From: Paenibacillus nasutitermitis
GTDB taxonomy: Bacteria; Bacillota; Bacilli; Paenibacillales; Paenibacillaceae
Length of the DNA: 64,000 bases
Reading direction: 5' to 3'
NCBI RefSeq assembly: GCF_014641075.1
Contig: NZ_BMHP01000002.1
Location: 558,001-622,000, forward strand
The notes under the pieces: model-generated
The model's database searches: none
Told to the model about the DNA's origin: nothing
The model's input: only the letters and a program-made list of their open reading frames with translations
Shown: positions 18,664 to 26,692 of the stretch, piece after piece
How the letters are laid out: each line of letters begins with the position of its first letter
Numbering within the stretch: position 1 is the first letter of the stretch
Translations under genes and position numbers: made by a program

Positions 18664-19824
18664 TTAACCTCCCGACAACCCCTGCTGATAGGCCGACCCT
18701 TTATAGCTCAGTTTCCATATCGCTTCCGCAGCGTCCAGCCCCGCTCTCCGTTTGGCGATATGTCTGGCTTTCAAGCTCATTGCCCGCAAAATCGCCGGCT
18801 TCCAGAAGCATTCACTGATTTTGTTGACTAAATCCTTCGCGCTGCTGGCCAGAAGAGCCACCCCCGATTGAAGCAGGAAATCAACGTTATCTTCCTCTTG
18901 TCCCGGAAGCGGTTTAAAGACAATCATCGGCAGCTCCATGGCTAATGCTTCCGTAATGGTAAGGCCTCCAGCTTTGGTGACCAGCAGGTCGGAAACAGCC
19001 ATCAGCTCATGTACATAATCAATATAGCCCAAAATAAAAATCCGATGCCGGGAATGCTTTAGTTTGTCCTCCAATTGCTGTTTCAACCTCTGATTATGCC
19101 CGCAGATGATCATGACTTGTATGGGATCAGCTACTGATTCCAGCAGTTCAATCTGATGGGGAACCTCTCCAAAAAAACCGTCGCCGCCTCCCATTATCAG
19201 GAGCGTTGGACGATCGTTTTCCAGACGATGTTTAATCCGCAGCTTTGCGATATCAAGATTCGGATTGAACTCCAAGCGAATGGGAATACCCGACACGTTA
19301 ATCTCATGTCCCGGGATGTGATGGCGGAGAAGTCCCTGCTTCACTTCATCCGAACCCACTATATATAGATCGGTATAAGGATACACCCAATAGCTGTGCA
19401 CGGTATAATCCGTCATCACGGTCACCGTAGGCACATCCGTCAAGTTGTTTGACTTTAGCAGGGACATTAGGCCTGCTGCGCCGGGAAACGTAGAGACCAC
19501 GACGGAAGGGCCCGTTCTCTGAATCAGATGCAGCAGCTTATCCCCGCCAAACCGGTTAATTTTCTTCAGAAAATCCGAAAACGTGTTGACATGCCTTGTT
19601 TTACGGTACAAATAGCCATACATAGAGGGCACTTTTTTCAGGCCCTGCAGAAAAAGGTAACGGCCGATGGAGTGAAAATAGGGATGGGTCAAATCCATCA
19701 CATCTACGATGACGGTCTCGGCCCCAGGGTAGTTAAGCTGCATGGAATGGCCGATCGCCGCAGCTGCCTGTTGATGGCCGTCCCCATAATTGCCGGTCAG
19801 AATCAGAATTTTGCCGTTATGCAT
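18664..19824 (-). CDS. GT28-family glycosyltransferase (UgtP/MGDG synthase-like)
   Basis: A 386-residue cytoplasmic glycosyltransferase. The N-terminal MGDG-synthase domain carries GNYGDGHQQAAAAI and VVVSTFPG. The C-terminal nucleotide-sugar domain has LLIMGGGDGFFGE and DLLVTKAGGLTITEALA, the UDP-sugar site. Family members glucosylate diacylglycerol to make lipoteichoic acid anchors; an LTA synthase at 32017-33927 fits that use. Other family members act on other lipids, so the substrate is inferred. Confidence 0.83.
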   Translation of the reverse strand: MHNGKILILTGNYGDGHQQAAAAIGHSMQLNYPGAETVIVDVMDLTHPYFHSIGRYLFLQGLKKVPSMYGYLYRKTRHVNTFSDFLKKINRFGGDKLLHLIQRTGPSVVVSTFPGAAGLMSLLKSNNLTDVPTVTVMTDYTVHSYWVYPYTDLYIVGSDEVKQGLLRHHIPGHEINVSGIPIRLEFNPNLDIAKLRIKHRLENDRPTLLIMGGGDGFFGEVPHQIELLESVADPIQVMIICGHNQRLKQQLEDKLKHSRHRIFILGYIDYVHELMAVSDLLVTKAGGLTITEALAMELPMIVFKPLPGQEEDNVDFLLQSGVALLASSAKDLVNKISECFWKPAILRAMSLKARHIAKRRAGLDAAEAIWKLSYKGSAYQQGLSGG

Positions 19825-20049
19825 GTCGATGAAGTTTCCCCTTTCATAAACAGGATAACTCTCTTTCTCTATTTATACTATTATTCTGTTTTCCCATTCA
19901 TTCTCGCTATATTAAATCATCACATGTACCGGTGTTAATTTCAATACCTGAGGCCAACACAGACAAAATCTTTATTTTAATCAGCGAAAAACGGTTTGTC
20001 TATATGTCTCCGGTGAGGATTTTCTAATCAAATTCTCATAAACTCCCAG

Positions 20050-20107
20050 ATGCCGCAGAAGCGTTCGGGAATCGGCACCCTATGTAAATAGTGGGAACTT
20101 CCGGCAT
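20050..20107 (+). promoter_or_regulatory. Structured leader candidate upstream of the NlpC/P60 gene
   Basis: ATGCCG (20050-20055) pairs with CGGCAT (20102-20107), extended by AAG/CTT. An inner hairpin spans CCCTAT...ATAGTGGG (20078-20095). TGCCG can instead pair with CGGCA at 20073-20077, so two exclusive folds exist. It lies 69-126 nt before the start codon. It does not match the ydaO/yuaA (c-di-AMP) riboswitch consensus as I know it. The rest of the 19825-20175 gap shows no gene. Confidence 0.35.
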
Positions 20108-20175
20108 GATATAGTGATTCATGTAATCTTCCACACCCATCTTAGATTCTATTACACCCATAGGAGGCAATAAAA

Positions 20176-20661
20176 TTGAACAGCAAAATTACATTCCGCA
20201 AAACCCTGGTCACACTTACATTGAGTTTATCCGTCCTGGCCAGCAGCACCTTGGTCGCGCCGCCCAAACCGGTCGCCGCAGCTTCCGTATCCACAAGCTC
20301 AACCCAATCCAAAATCGTCTCAAATGCTAAAAAGTATATGGGCGTAAAATATCGGTTCGGAGCATCGACCAGCACAACCACCAGCTTTGACTGCTCATCC
20401 TTTACGAAGCGCGTATTCTCTAAAGTAGGCATCAAATTGCCGCGTACTTCCAAACAACAATCCAAGGTCGGAAAATATGTTTCTAAAAGTAAGTTGAGAG
20501 TCGGAGATCTCGTATTCTTCTACTCCCCGATCCATCATGTCGGAATCTATATCGGAAATGGTAAAGTGATCCATACGTATGGCAAACCTGGTGTGACCGT
20601 ATCCAGCATCAAATCCGGCTGGTGGAGTAAACATTACACGACTGCTCGCCGTGTACTTTAA
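20176..20661 (+). CDS. Secreted NlpC/P60 cell-wall endopeptidase (C40)
   Basis: A 161-residue protein with a signal peptide (about 1-36, ending VAAAS) and a minimal NlpC/P60 domain. The catalytic Cys is in FDCSSF (C73), and histidines are in HHVGIYIG (H121) and IHTYG (H133). It lacks LysM or SH3 anchors, so it may diffuse or bind the wall weakly. The start is TTG 20176 with AGGAGG 9 nt upstream. It hydrolyses D-Glu-type bonds in peptidoglycan stems. A structured leader candidate precedes it and a strong terminator follows. Confidence 0.9.
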   Translation: MNSKITFRKTLVTLTLSLSVLASSTLVAPPKPVAAASVSTSSTQSKIVSNAKKYMGVKYRFGASTSTTTSFDCSSFTKRVFSKVGIKLPRTSKQQSKVGKYVSKSKLRVGDLVFFYSPIHHVGIYIGNGKVIHTYGKPGVTVSSIKSGWWSKHYTTARRVL

Positions 20662-20673
20662 TACAGGCAATAC

Positions 20674-20717
20674 AAAGGGGATTCTCCGAAAAGCTTTCGG
20701 ATCGTCCCCTTTTTTTT
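20674..20717 (+). terminator. Intrinsic terminator after the NlpC/P60 gene
   Basis: An outer stem AAAGGGGA/TCCCCTTT and inner CCGAAA/TTTCGG are followed by a run of T. Confidence 0.85.
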
Positions 20718-20736
20718 GTTGCCATATGCCAAACCC

Positions 20737-21000
20737 CTACTTGCATGCCTCTAATAATTGAATAATAAAGGACAACGCTTCTTCCTCGTCATCCCCTTTT
20801 GCTTCAATCCGGATCTTCGTACCCGAATCAACCGGTACCAGCATAACCCCTACAAGGCTTTTTGCATCCACTGCGTGCTCAATGAAATGATGGTCAAAGT
20901 AAATTTGGATGTCGGATGTGAAATGGGTAGCTTTTTGAAAAACCGCAATCAAATCGTCTCTCGAAACTTCAGAGTGGATAACAAATTCATGTGACTTCAC
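20737..21000 (-). CDS. HPr/Crh-like protein lacking the phosphorylatable histidine
   Basis: An 87-residue HPr-fold protein. The C-terminal two-thirds fit HPr well (FTSDIQIYFDHHFIEHAVDA, then AKSLVGVM around S48 and KGDDEEEALSFI). The GIHARPA active loop is replaced by EVSRDDL, so the His15 used by PTS enzyme I is absent, while the Ser46 equivalent is kept. That pattern recalls Crh, which keeps only the regulatory serine. It sits downstream of the YpmS-like gene. A regulatory rather than phosphotransfer role is inferred. Confidence 0.8.
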   Translation of the reverse strand: MKSHEFVIHSEVSRDDLIAVFQKATHFTSDIQIYFDHHFIEHAVDAKSLVGVMLVPVDSGTKIRIEAKGDDEEEALSFIIQLLEACK

Positions 21001-21040
21001 AGTATCAACCTCTTCATATCGTTTTCGAATTGACGTGCCA

Positions 21041-21604
21041 TTAATGCAACAGCCCGTTTAAATCCTCCAGGGTTGGTTTCTGGAACTCTACGATAAGGCT
21101 TTCGTTTTGGATTCTGACGCTGCGGATGGTAAGGATTCCCGGCAGCTGCCGGCTGATTGGAATGGCGACATTCCCGAAATAACCAGTTGATAAAGGGATA
21201 TCCCGCAGTTTGGCCTCTTCGATCACCGCAACCAGATCCGGACTGCGCCACTCCAGACGGTAGGAAAGTTTCAGAGCAGCCGGGATGCGGTCCCTGTATC
21301 TGATATTCAGATCAGCAATCAAACGCTCGCCCGCCAACTGAAATTTCGCTCCCGTTACGACAATTCCGCCGCTGTAACCCGGCGTCTCCGAGAGCGCCTG
21401 TTTTGCAATGTTGTTGATATCCCCCTCGGTCAAAATCAGTTCCGTGGACATACGTTTCGCCATATCCACGGCCCGGTCCACAAGAGGCACTTTTTGATAA
21501 GCCATATCGAGGTTCTGGCCAGGGGAGATGTACCATAAGGCGCCGGCACCCCCTAACCCCAGCAGCAACAGGAAAACAACCAAAAATATCAACAGCTTCT
21601 TCAA
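21041..21604 (-). CDS. YpmS-like (DUF2140) membrane-anchored protein
   Basis: A 187-residue protein with one N-terminal TM helix (about 3-25) and an extracellular domain. ELILTEGDINNIAKQAL and the C-terminal LIVEFQKPTLEDLNGLL fit the YpmS/DUF2140 family, whose function is not established. An extended -10 promoter TGTTATAAT lies at 21680-21688. It is followed 40 nt later by the HPr-like gene, so the two are probably co-transcribed. Confidence 0.7.
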   Translation of the reverse strand: MKKLLIFLVVFLLLLGLGGAGALWYISPGQNLDMAYQKVPLVDRAVDMAKRMSTELILTEGDINNIAKQALSETPGYSGGIVVTGAKFQLAGERLIADLNIRYRDRIPAALKLSYRLEWRSPDLVAVIEEAKLRDIPLSTGYFGNVAIPISRQLPGILTIRSVRIQNESLIVEFQKPTLEDLNGLLH

Positions 21605-21679
21605 AGTATCCTTCTCACTCCAAGCTTGTTCCAGTCATCCTGAAGGGGTAACAACGGTTTTGAAACGGACCTTATCTTG

Positions 21680-21688
21680 ATTATAACA
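21680..21688 (-). promoter_or_regulatory. Extended -10 promoter for the YpmS-like/HPr-like pair
   Basis: TGTTATAAT reads leftward about 75 nt upstream of the YpmS-like start. There is no good -35, as expected for an extended -10 promoter. Confidence 0.4.
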
Positions 21689-21748
21689 TTTCAAAAGGGA
21701 AAAGCCGAACCGTTCAACCGGGTGGAAATTACCCCCATTCGGAAGGAT

Positions 21749-22585
21749 TTAGAAATAAAGAATATACACAACAACCGCAAGCAAAATCCGGTAAATGGCA
21801 AACGGAACCAGCTTAATACGGTTGATCAGCTTCAGGAAGAAGCGGATGGAAATCAAAGCAAACAGAAACGCGCTCAGAAAACCGACAACAAAAAACGGCA
21901 AGGAATCCATGGTGAAATACTCCCAGTTCTTGAACAGTGAAAGAATGCTTGCCCCCAGCATAATCGGCACAGCCATGATGAAGGTGAAATCGGCTGCCGC
22001 GCGGTGGCTCATACCAAGCAGAACGCCTCCCGAAATTGTCGAACCCGATCTGGAGAAACCCGGCCACAGTGATAGACATTGAACGAGCCCGATCATTAAA
22101 GCTTGTCTGTATGTGATTTGGTCTACCGATTGAATTCGCGGAACAGCCGGAGCGAAGCGATCGGCGGCAATCATCAGGATGGCGCCCAGCACCAGCCCAA
22201 TCAGCACTGTTTTGGTGGAAAACAGATGGTCGTCAATATAGTTCTCCGTCAACACTCCTAAAATGCCCGCAGGAATCAAGCCGACAATGACCTGCGACAA
22301 TTTCAGACGTTGTCCGGGGACAGTCCCCGTCTCTGGCTGACTGGACTTCCGCAGCCCCAACAAATCCATAAACCGGCCCCAAAAAATAATGACAACGGCT
22401 AGTATGGAGCCCAGTTGAATAACAATTTTAAATGTATTTGCCACATATTTGGTCAAAAATTCCTCAGATTTGAGCCACATATCATCAACGATAATCATAT
22501 GTCCCGTCGAAGAGACAGGGGCGAATTCCGTCATCCCTTCCACCAGGCCTAGCAGCAATGCTTTAAAAAATTGAATAAAATCCAT
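21749..22585 (-). CDS. uppP: Undecaprenyl-diphosphatase UppP (BacA)
   Basis: A 278-residue, eight-TM integral membrane phosphatase that recycles undecaprenyl pyrophosphate to the monophosphate carrier. Catalytic segments are EGMTEFAPVSSTGH (about 16-29) and FSRSGSTISGG. Overexpression of family members gives bacitracin resistance, and a Bce-type module is 5 kb away. It is followed by the YpmS-like gene after 144 bp containing its own promoter. Confidence 0.92.
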   Translation of the reverse strand: MDFIQFFKALLLGLVEGMTEFAPVSSTGHMIIVDDMWLKSEEFLTKYVANTFKIVIQLGSILAVVIIFWGRFMDLLGLRKSSQPETGTVPGQRLKLSQVIVGLIPAGILGVLTENYIDDHLFSTKTVLIGLVLGAILMIAADRFAPAVPRIQSVDQITYRQALMIGLVQCLSLWPGFSRSGSTISGGVLLGMSHRAAADFTFIMAVPIMLGASILSLFKNWEYFTMDSLPFFVVGFLSAFLFALISIRFFLKLINRIKLVPFAIYRILLAVVVYILYF

Positions 22586-22761
22586 AAATGCGTATCCACT
22601 CCCGTTCCATTAAGCTTAACTCTCGCAAGTTTTTTCTTTCATCTCTATTGATCAGCACTTTTTCCCCATCCTATTTATAACGTACGAAAGTGCAAAAAAG
22701 TTTTCATCAGTTGATGCGATTAAACCCCTCGTGATTCAAGGCAACATTTTCGTTCCCGGCT

Positions 22762-22796
22762 AGAGCCTATACGCCGGTATTTATAGGCAAGGCTCT
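22762..22796. other. Alternative hairpins in the uppP/YwaF-like intergenic region
   Basis: AGAGCC (22762-22767) pairs with GGCTCT (22791-22796), while the overlapping GCCTATA (22765-22771) pairs with TATAGGC (22782-22788). It has no T tract. A TATAAT box follows at about 22811. Function unclear. Confidence 0.3.
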
Positions 22797-22855
22797 GCCT
22801 GAAAGATAGTATAATGGGATAGATATCCATTGCGAAACCAAGGAGGCCAGCGCTT

Positions 22856-23581
22856 GTGAATCATTTTTTCAACGCGAAACCGGATGGAGTTTTCCTCGCT
22901 TTTTCTCTATCCCATCTATTCGCGCTGCTTGTTTTCGTTTTGTCTGTCATTGTGCTCTTCCTGCTGCGCCACTGGTTCCAGTCCGGTAGGCGGAGCCGAT
23001 GGGGCCGTTACGGTCTGGCCGCCCTTTTGATCCTTTGCGAAGCTTCCTTGAACATATGGTATGCGGCAGAGGGAGTCTATCGGGTTAAAAGCACATTGCC
23101 GCTTGAGCTATGCAGCATCTCCTTGTATCTGTGTATCCTGATGCTGCTTACCAGAAGCCAACGGCTGTTTCAAATTGCTTATTTCACCGGAATTGGGGGG
23201 GCAATACAGGCTCTGCTCACGCCTGTGCTCTATTACGGCTACCCGCATTTTCGTTTTATCGAATTTTTCACCGCCCACATCGTTATTATTCTTTCCGTGC
23301 TGTATATGGTCTGGGTGGAAGGTTTCCGGCCAACGATGAAGTCAATCGCCATTACGATGGCTTTTCTGAATGTGCTGCTTGTTATTGTCCTGCTCGTTAA
23401 TAACCTGACCGGGGGAAACTATATGTTTCTCACCGGTAAACCGGAGACCGCTTCCTTACTGGATTTTCTTGGCCCTTATCCTTGGTACCTCCTGTCGCTG
23501 GAAGCGGCTGCTGTCGTGATGTTCCTGATTCTGTACCTGCCATTTGCCTTCAAGGATACCAAAGAAACAAAAACCGGCTGA
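22856..23581 (+). CDS. TIGR02206/YwaF-like six-TM membrane protein
   Basis: A 241-residue integral membrane protein with about six or seven TM segments. It has the family pieces LPLELCSISLYLCIL, HFRFIEFFTAHIVII and NLTGGNYMFLTGKP. GTG 22856 follows AAGGAGG. Members are widespread in Firmicutes but their role is unknown. It is divergent from uppP. Confidence 0.8.
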   Translation: MNHFFNAKPDGVFLAFSLSHLFALLVFVLSVIVLFLLRHWFQSGRRSRWGRYGLAALLILCEASLNIWYAAEGVYRVKSTLPLELCSISLYLCILMLLTRSQRLFQIAYFTGIGGAIQALLTPVLYYGYPHFRFIEFFTAHIVIILSVLYMVWVEGFRPTMKSIAITMAFLNVLLVIVLLVNNLTGGNYMFLTGKPETASLLDFLGPYPWYLLSLEAAAVVMFLILYLPFAFKDTKETKTG

Positions 23582-23729
23582 TATCCACCTGCAAGAATGG
23601 GAATCGTACCACTATGCGTTTGACACACTGTCAGGTCATGCTATCCTTTAAGAGAACATGGCAATTAATCTCAACGGTACGTCTTTCAAGCGACACAGAA
23701 CGAGATACGATTTCGAAAGGATGGGAAAC

Positions 23730-24491
23730 ATGAAACTTCAATCCAAATCAGCCGTTATTACCGGCGCAGCCTCGGGAATGGGCAAAGCAATGGCGCTTTT
23801 GTTTGCACAGGAGGGCGCTTGCGTTGTCGTTGCTGATGTGAACGAAAGCGAAATTAACAGCGTCGTCGCGGAAATTACGGCCGCAGGCGGCCGGGCAGTC
23901 GGAGTCAAGTCGGATATAACCAAGGAAGAGGATGTTCAGCGGATGATCGATACGGCTGTTCAAAGCTTCGGCTCTCTTGATGTCCTGGTCAACAATGCAG
24001 GTATTATGGATAATATGGTCCCCGCTGAGAAGGTTACGGATGATCTGTGGAACAAGGTTATTGACATTAATCTGACCGGTCCGATGAGAGCCATCCGCAA
24101 ATCCCTCCCGATCATGCTCCAGCAGGGCAAAGGCGTTATTGTCAATACGGCTTCGGTAGGCGGTCTTTTCGGCTCAAGGGCCGGACTGGCTTACACGGCT
24201 TCCAAGCATGGCGTTATCGGACTCACCAAGAACGTCGGGTTCCAATATGCCAAAGCCGGCATCCGCTGCAACGCTATTGCTCCGGGAGCCGTGGCTACCA
24301 ATATCGGCACCACCATGCAAACCCCGGATCCGTACGGCTTGGAAAATGCAGTAGCCGGTATGGGACTGAACCGGGCAGCGCCAGCCGACCCTGCGGAAAT
24401 TGCGCGCATTGCGCTGTTCCTTGCTTCCGATGATGCCAGCTATATCAATGGTACAGTCATAACCGCTGACGGAGGCTGGACAGCCTACTAA
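23730..24491 (+). CDS. SDR family NAD(P)-dependent oxidoreductase
   Basis: A 254-residue classical short-chain dehydrogenase. It has the cofactor motif TGAASGMGKA (11-20), NNAG, the catalytic Ser in VNTASVGG, and YTASK. The C-terminal ADGGWTAY matches 3-oxoacyl-reductase/glucose dehydrogenase relatives. The longer frame from 23658 lacks a ribosome binding site. AAAGGATGGG precedes ATG 23730, giving the usual SDR length. Substrate unknown. Confidence 0.87.
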   Translation: MKLQSKSAVITGAASGMGKAMALLFAQEGACVVVADVNESEINSVVAEITAAGGRAVGVKSDITKEEDVQRMIDTAVQSFGSLDVLVNNAGIMDNMVPAEKVTDDLWNKVIDINLTGPMRAIRKSLPIMLQQGKGVIVNTASVGGLFGSRAGLAYTASKHGVIGLTKNVGFQYAKAGIRCNAIAPGAVATNIGTTMQTPDPYGLENAVAGMGLNRAAPADPAEIARIALFLASDDASYINGTVITADGGWTAY

Positions 24492-24528
24492 GCGAATAAC
24501 CTGAACGTTTTTAACGTTTTTCAAAGAG

Positions 24529-24573
24529 ACAGGCCGGGAACCTTAATATGGAGGTTTTCCGGCCTGTTTTTTT
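24529..24573 (+). terminator. Intrinsic terminator after the SDR gene
   Basis: A stem ACAGGCCGG/CCGGCCTGT extended by GGAACC/GGTTTTCC is followed by seven T. Confidence 0.85.
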
Positions 24574-24604
24574 ATAATTATTCAGGTCATTCGGGTACTT
24601 GTTC

Positions 24605-25570
24605 TCAGCCTTCTTCCAGATACTTGACCATCGCCGGGGTCAATCTGACCTCAACAGCCGCCAGCGCGTCGTTGACCTGCTGTGGGGTTTGGCTTCCAAT
24701 GACGGGAATGACCGGGAATGGCTGGCTGGTCAAGTAACTGAGTACAATGACGGATATGGAAACGGATAATTGCCGGGATAATTCCACAGCACGGCGCAAA
24801 CGGCCCAGGTTGATCTCGTTATAATAAGCTGACCTCGTTGATTCCCTTAAGGATTCTACGCCACCAGCCTCCATTTTTTGAAAAAAACCTCTGGCTTGCG
24901 AGGTGAATGCGAACAGCGCCATTCCCGTCTCTCTGTGGAAATGCTGCTCTGTTTCATCCATGATAACCATAGTGGGATCGAGGATGGCCTCCTCATTGAT
25001 TTGGCCCAAATTCCACTGAATTTGACTGGCGGCAAAACCCGTGAGACCTTGAATTCGGGCATAAGCCGCTGCCTCCTCTATGCGGTCGGAGCGCCAGTTG
25101 GAACAGCCGAAATGGCGGATTTTACCATCCCGTTTCAATTGATTGAGCGTCTCAAGAATTTCGCCGACGGGTCTGCTGCGGTCATCCCGGTGCAGCCAGT
25201 ATAGATCTATTTCATCCACGCCGAGCGCGGTGAGACTTTCTTCGAGATCAGCGGCGATATCCTGCGGCGACATCCGGGGGACGTCCATTGCCGACAGTCT
25301 GGGATGGGCACCTTTGGTGGATAGGAGAATTTGCTTTCGTTTGCCGCTCGTTTTCAACCAGTCACCAACTGTTTTCTCGCTCATTCCATGGCCGTCCGGA
25401 AGCCAGTCCGCATATACGCGTGCACTGTCAATCACGCTGCCGCCGCCTTCGACAAACTGGTCCATCATGCGGAAAGACTGCTCTCTGGACACGCCGGTCC
25501 CATAATCAGCTGTGCCCAATGCGATAGGCAGCATGGCTAGGTCCGTACCTTCGATTTTGATCGGATTCAT
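24605..25570 (-). CDS. Aldo/keto reductase
   Basis: A 321-residue (beta/alpha)8 NADPH-dependent reductase. The catalytic tetrad is visible: D48 in SVIDSA, Y53 in RVYAD, K86 in STKGAHP, H127 in LYWLHRDD. The C-terminal GSQTPQQVNDAL is the usual phosphate-binding segment. AAGGAGG lies 9 nt before ATG 25570. It is a general carbonyl reductase; the substrate cannot be named. Confidence 0.87.
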   Translation of the reverse strand: MNPIKIEGTDLAMLPIALGTADYGTGVSREQSFRMMDQFVEGGGSVIDSARVYADWLPDGHGMSEKTVGDWLKTSGKRKQILLSTKGAHPRLSAMDVPRMSPQDIAADLEESLTALGVDEIDLYWLHRDDRSRPVGEILETLNQLKRDGKIRHFGCSNWRSDRIEEAAAYARIQGLTGFAASQIQWNLGQINEEAILDPTMVIMDETEQHFHRETGMALFAFTSQARGFFQKMEAGGVESLRESTRSAYYNEINLGRLRRAVELSRQLSVSISVIVLSYLTSQPFPVIPVIGSQTPQQVNDALAAVEVRLTPAMVKYLEEG

Positions 25571-25601
25571 CCGGTATTGCCTCCTTAATGTAACTTTCAG
25601 A

Positions 25602-25925
25602 CTAAATTCCGCTGCGGTACCTCTCCTTTATGATTCTTTCATGATGGAGCTCATGTCCGGCAATTATATATGCCCAAGCGGAAACTGTACTTTCATGGTT
25701 TTCAGGCCATCCCTCTTCTCGCCCACGCTTCTTCTGACAATCCCTTCAGCAAGCAGATGGTGGAGCGCCTGACGATACTAAATTCCTGAATCATTTCCGA
25801 CAAGGGAAGGGAATCAAAAGAAGCGGCATTTATGTAATCATCCTGGTTGCCGAGATATGGCCGATGACTTCATTCAGACTCCATTTCCCCGGTGCGTATC
25901 TGCAGGCAGGCGGATACCTTACATT
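25602..25925 (-). pseudogene. Decayed DinB-superfamily gene
   Basis: Three reading frames on the minus strand carry consecutive pieces of a DinB-fold protein (four-helix metal-binding, YfiT/DUF1572-like). They are YAPGKWSLNEVIGHIS, then GNQDDYINAASFDSLPLSEM through RRSTICLLKGLSEEAW, then SAWAYIIAGHELHHERIIK, ending at a stop at 25602. At least two frameshifts and an internal deletion after GHIS (about 40-50 residues missing by family comparison) separate them, and the N-terminus is absent. It is not functional. It fills most of the 25571-26091 gap; nothing else is seen there but a terminator. Confidence 0.75.
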
Positions 25926-26047
25926 CCCTCTTAACCTATCACAACCCCGCTCCGAATTCAAAAGCAATTTGCAGGCCGATAGCGAGCTTTCATCCGGCTC
26001 TTCGTGCACGCATACCTGACAGTGGACTCATTCCCACTGTAAATTCC

Positions 26048-26076
26048 AAAAAAAAGACTGCCGGAGTGGCAGTCTT
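26048..26076 (-). terminator. Intrinsic terminator of the GNAT gene
   Basis: A stem AAGACTGCC/GGCAGTCTT with 5-nt loop is followed on the minus strand by eight T, 16 nt past the stop. Confidence 0.85.
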
Positions 26077-26091
26077 GACGCTTGTCCATCA

Positions 26092-26670
26092 TTATTTGGC
26101 ATAAGCTTTATGGTGAAAACCAGTAATATACCGGAATAAAATTTCGCCGTCCACAGGCAAATCGCTCCCCTGCTTAAACCATCTGTACATCGCCCGGTAA
26201 GGTTCAGGCACCCACCTGTAGGAATGGACATATTCCGTGGGGGTGAACCCGCAATTCCCCCAGAACCGGACCCGCTCTGCGTTCACTGGTGAACCATCGG
26301 CTTCGACTTCAATGAGCATCCCTTCCAGTCCTTGTTCCTCCATTGCCCAGCGGGAAACCGCATCTACAAACGCCACTCCGATTCCTTGTCCGCGAAGGTC
26401 CTCACGGACCGTCAGATAGTCAATCAGCAATACCCGGCCATCATCGCTAATCCCGGTGATCGCCATCGCAGCAACCTGCTGCCCCAACTGACCCATATGG
26501 AGCATGCCAATTCGCCGCTCGAACATCCGCTTGATAACGGCGTCTGATTTCCGTCCTTCCTGTGGAAAAGCCTGATGGTAGAGCCGCCGGGCTTCTGGCC
26601 ATAATTCATGATTCAAGTTCTCCGTGGATGTAAGGACCAACTGTTCCGTACCGGCACCCCCGCTCTGCAA
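26092..26670 (-). CDS. GNAT family N-acetyltransferase
   Basis: A 192-residue acetyltransferase. The acetyl-CoA loop is in VREDLRGQGIGVAFVDA and the later VRFWGNCGFTPTEY is the usual C-terminal GNAT strand-helix. The start is TTG 26670 behind AGGAGGAAGGA. A single gene with its own terminator. Substrate unknown. Confidence 0.82.
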   Translation of the reverse strand: MQSGGAGTEQLVLTSTENLNHELWPEARRLYHQAFPQEGRKSDAVIKRMFERRIGMLHMGQLGQQVAAMAITGISDDGRVLLIDYLTVREDLRGQGIGVAFVDAVSRWAMEEQGLEGMLIEVEADGSPVNAERVRFWGNCGFTPTEYVHSYRWVPEPYRAMYRWFKQGSDLPVDGEILFRYITGFHHKAYAK

Positions 26671-26692
26671 TCATTATTCCTTCCTCCCTTTA

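Noticed and set aside
19960..20175. ydaO/yuaA (c-di-AMP) riboswitch before the NlpC/P60 gene
   Set aside because: Expected for such genes, but the conserved consensus pieces are absent; only a different, unrecognised fold is seen.
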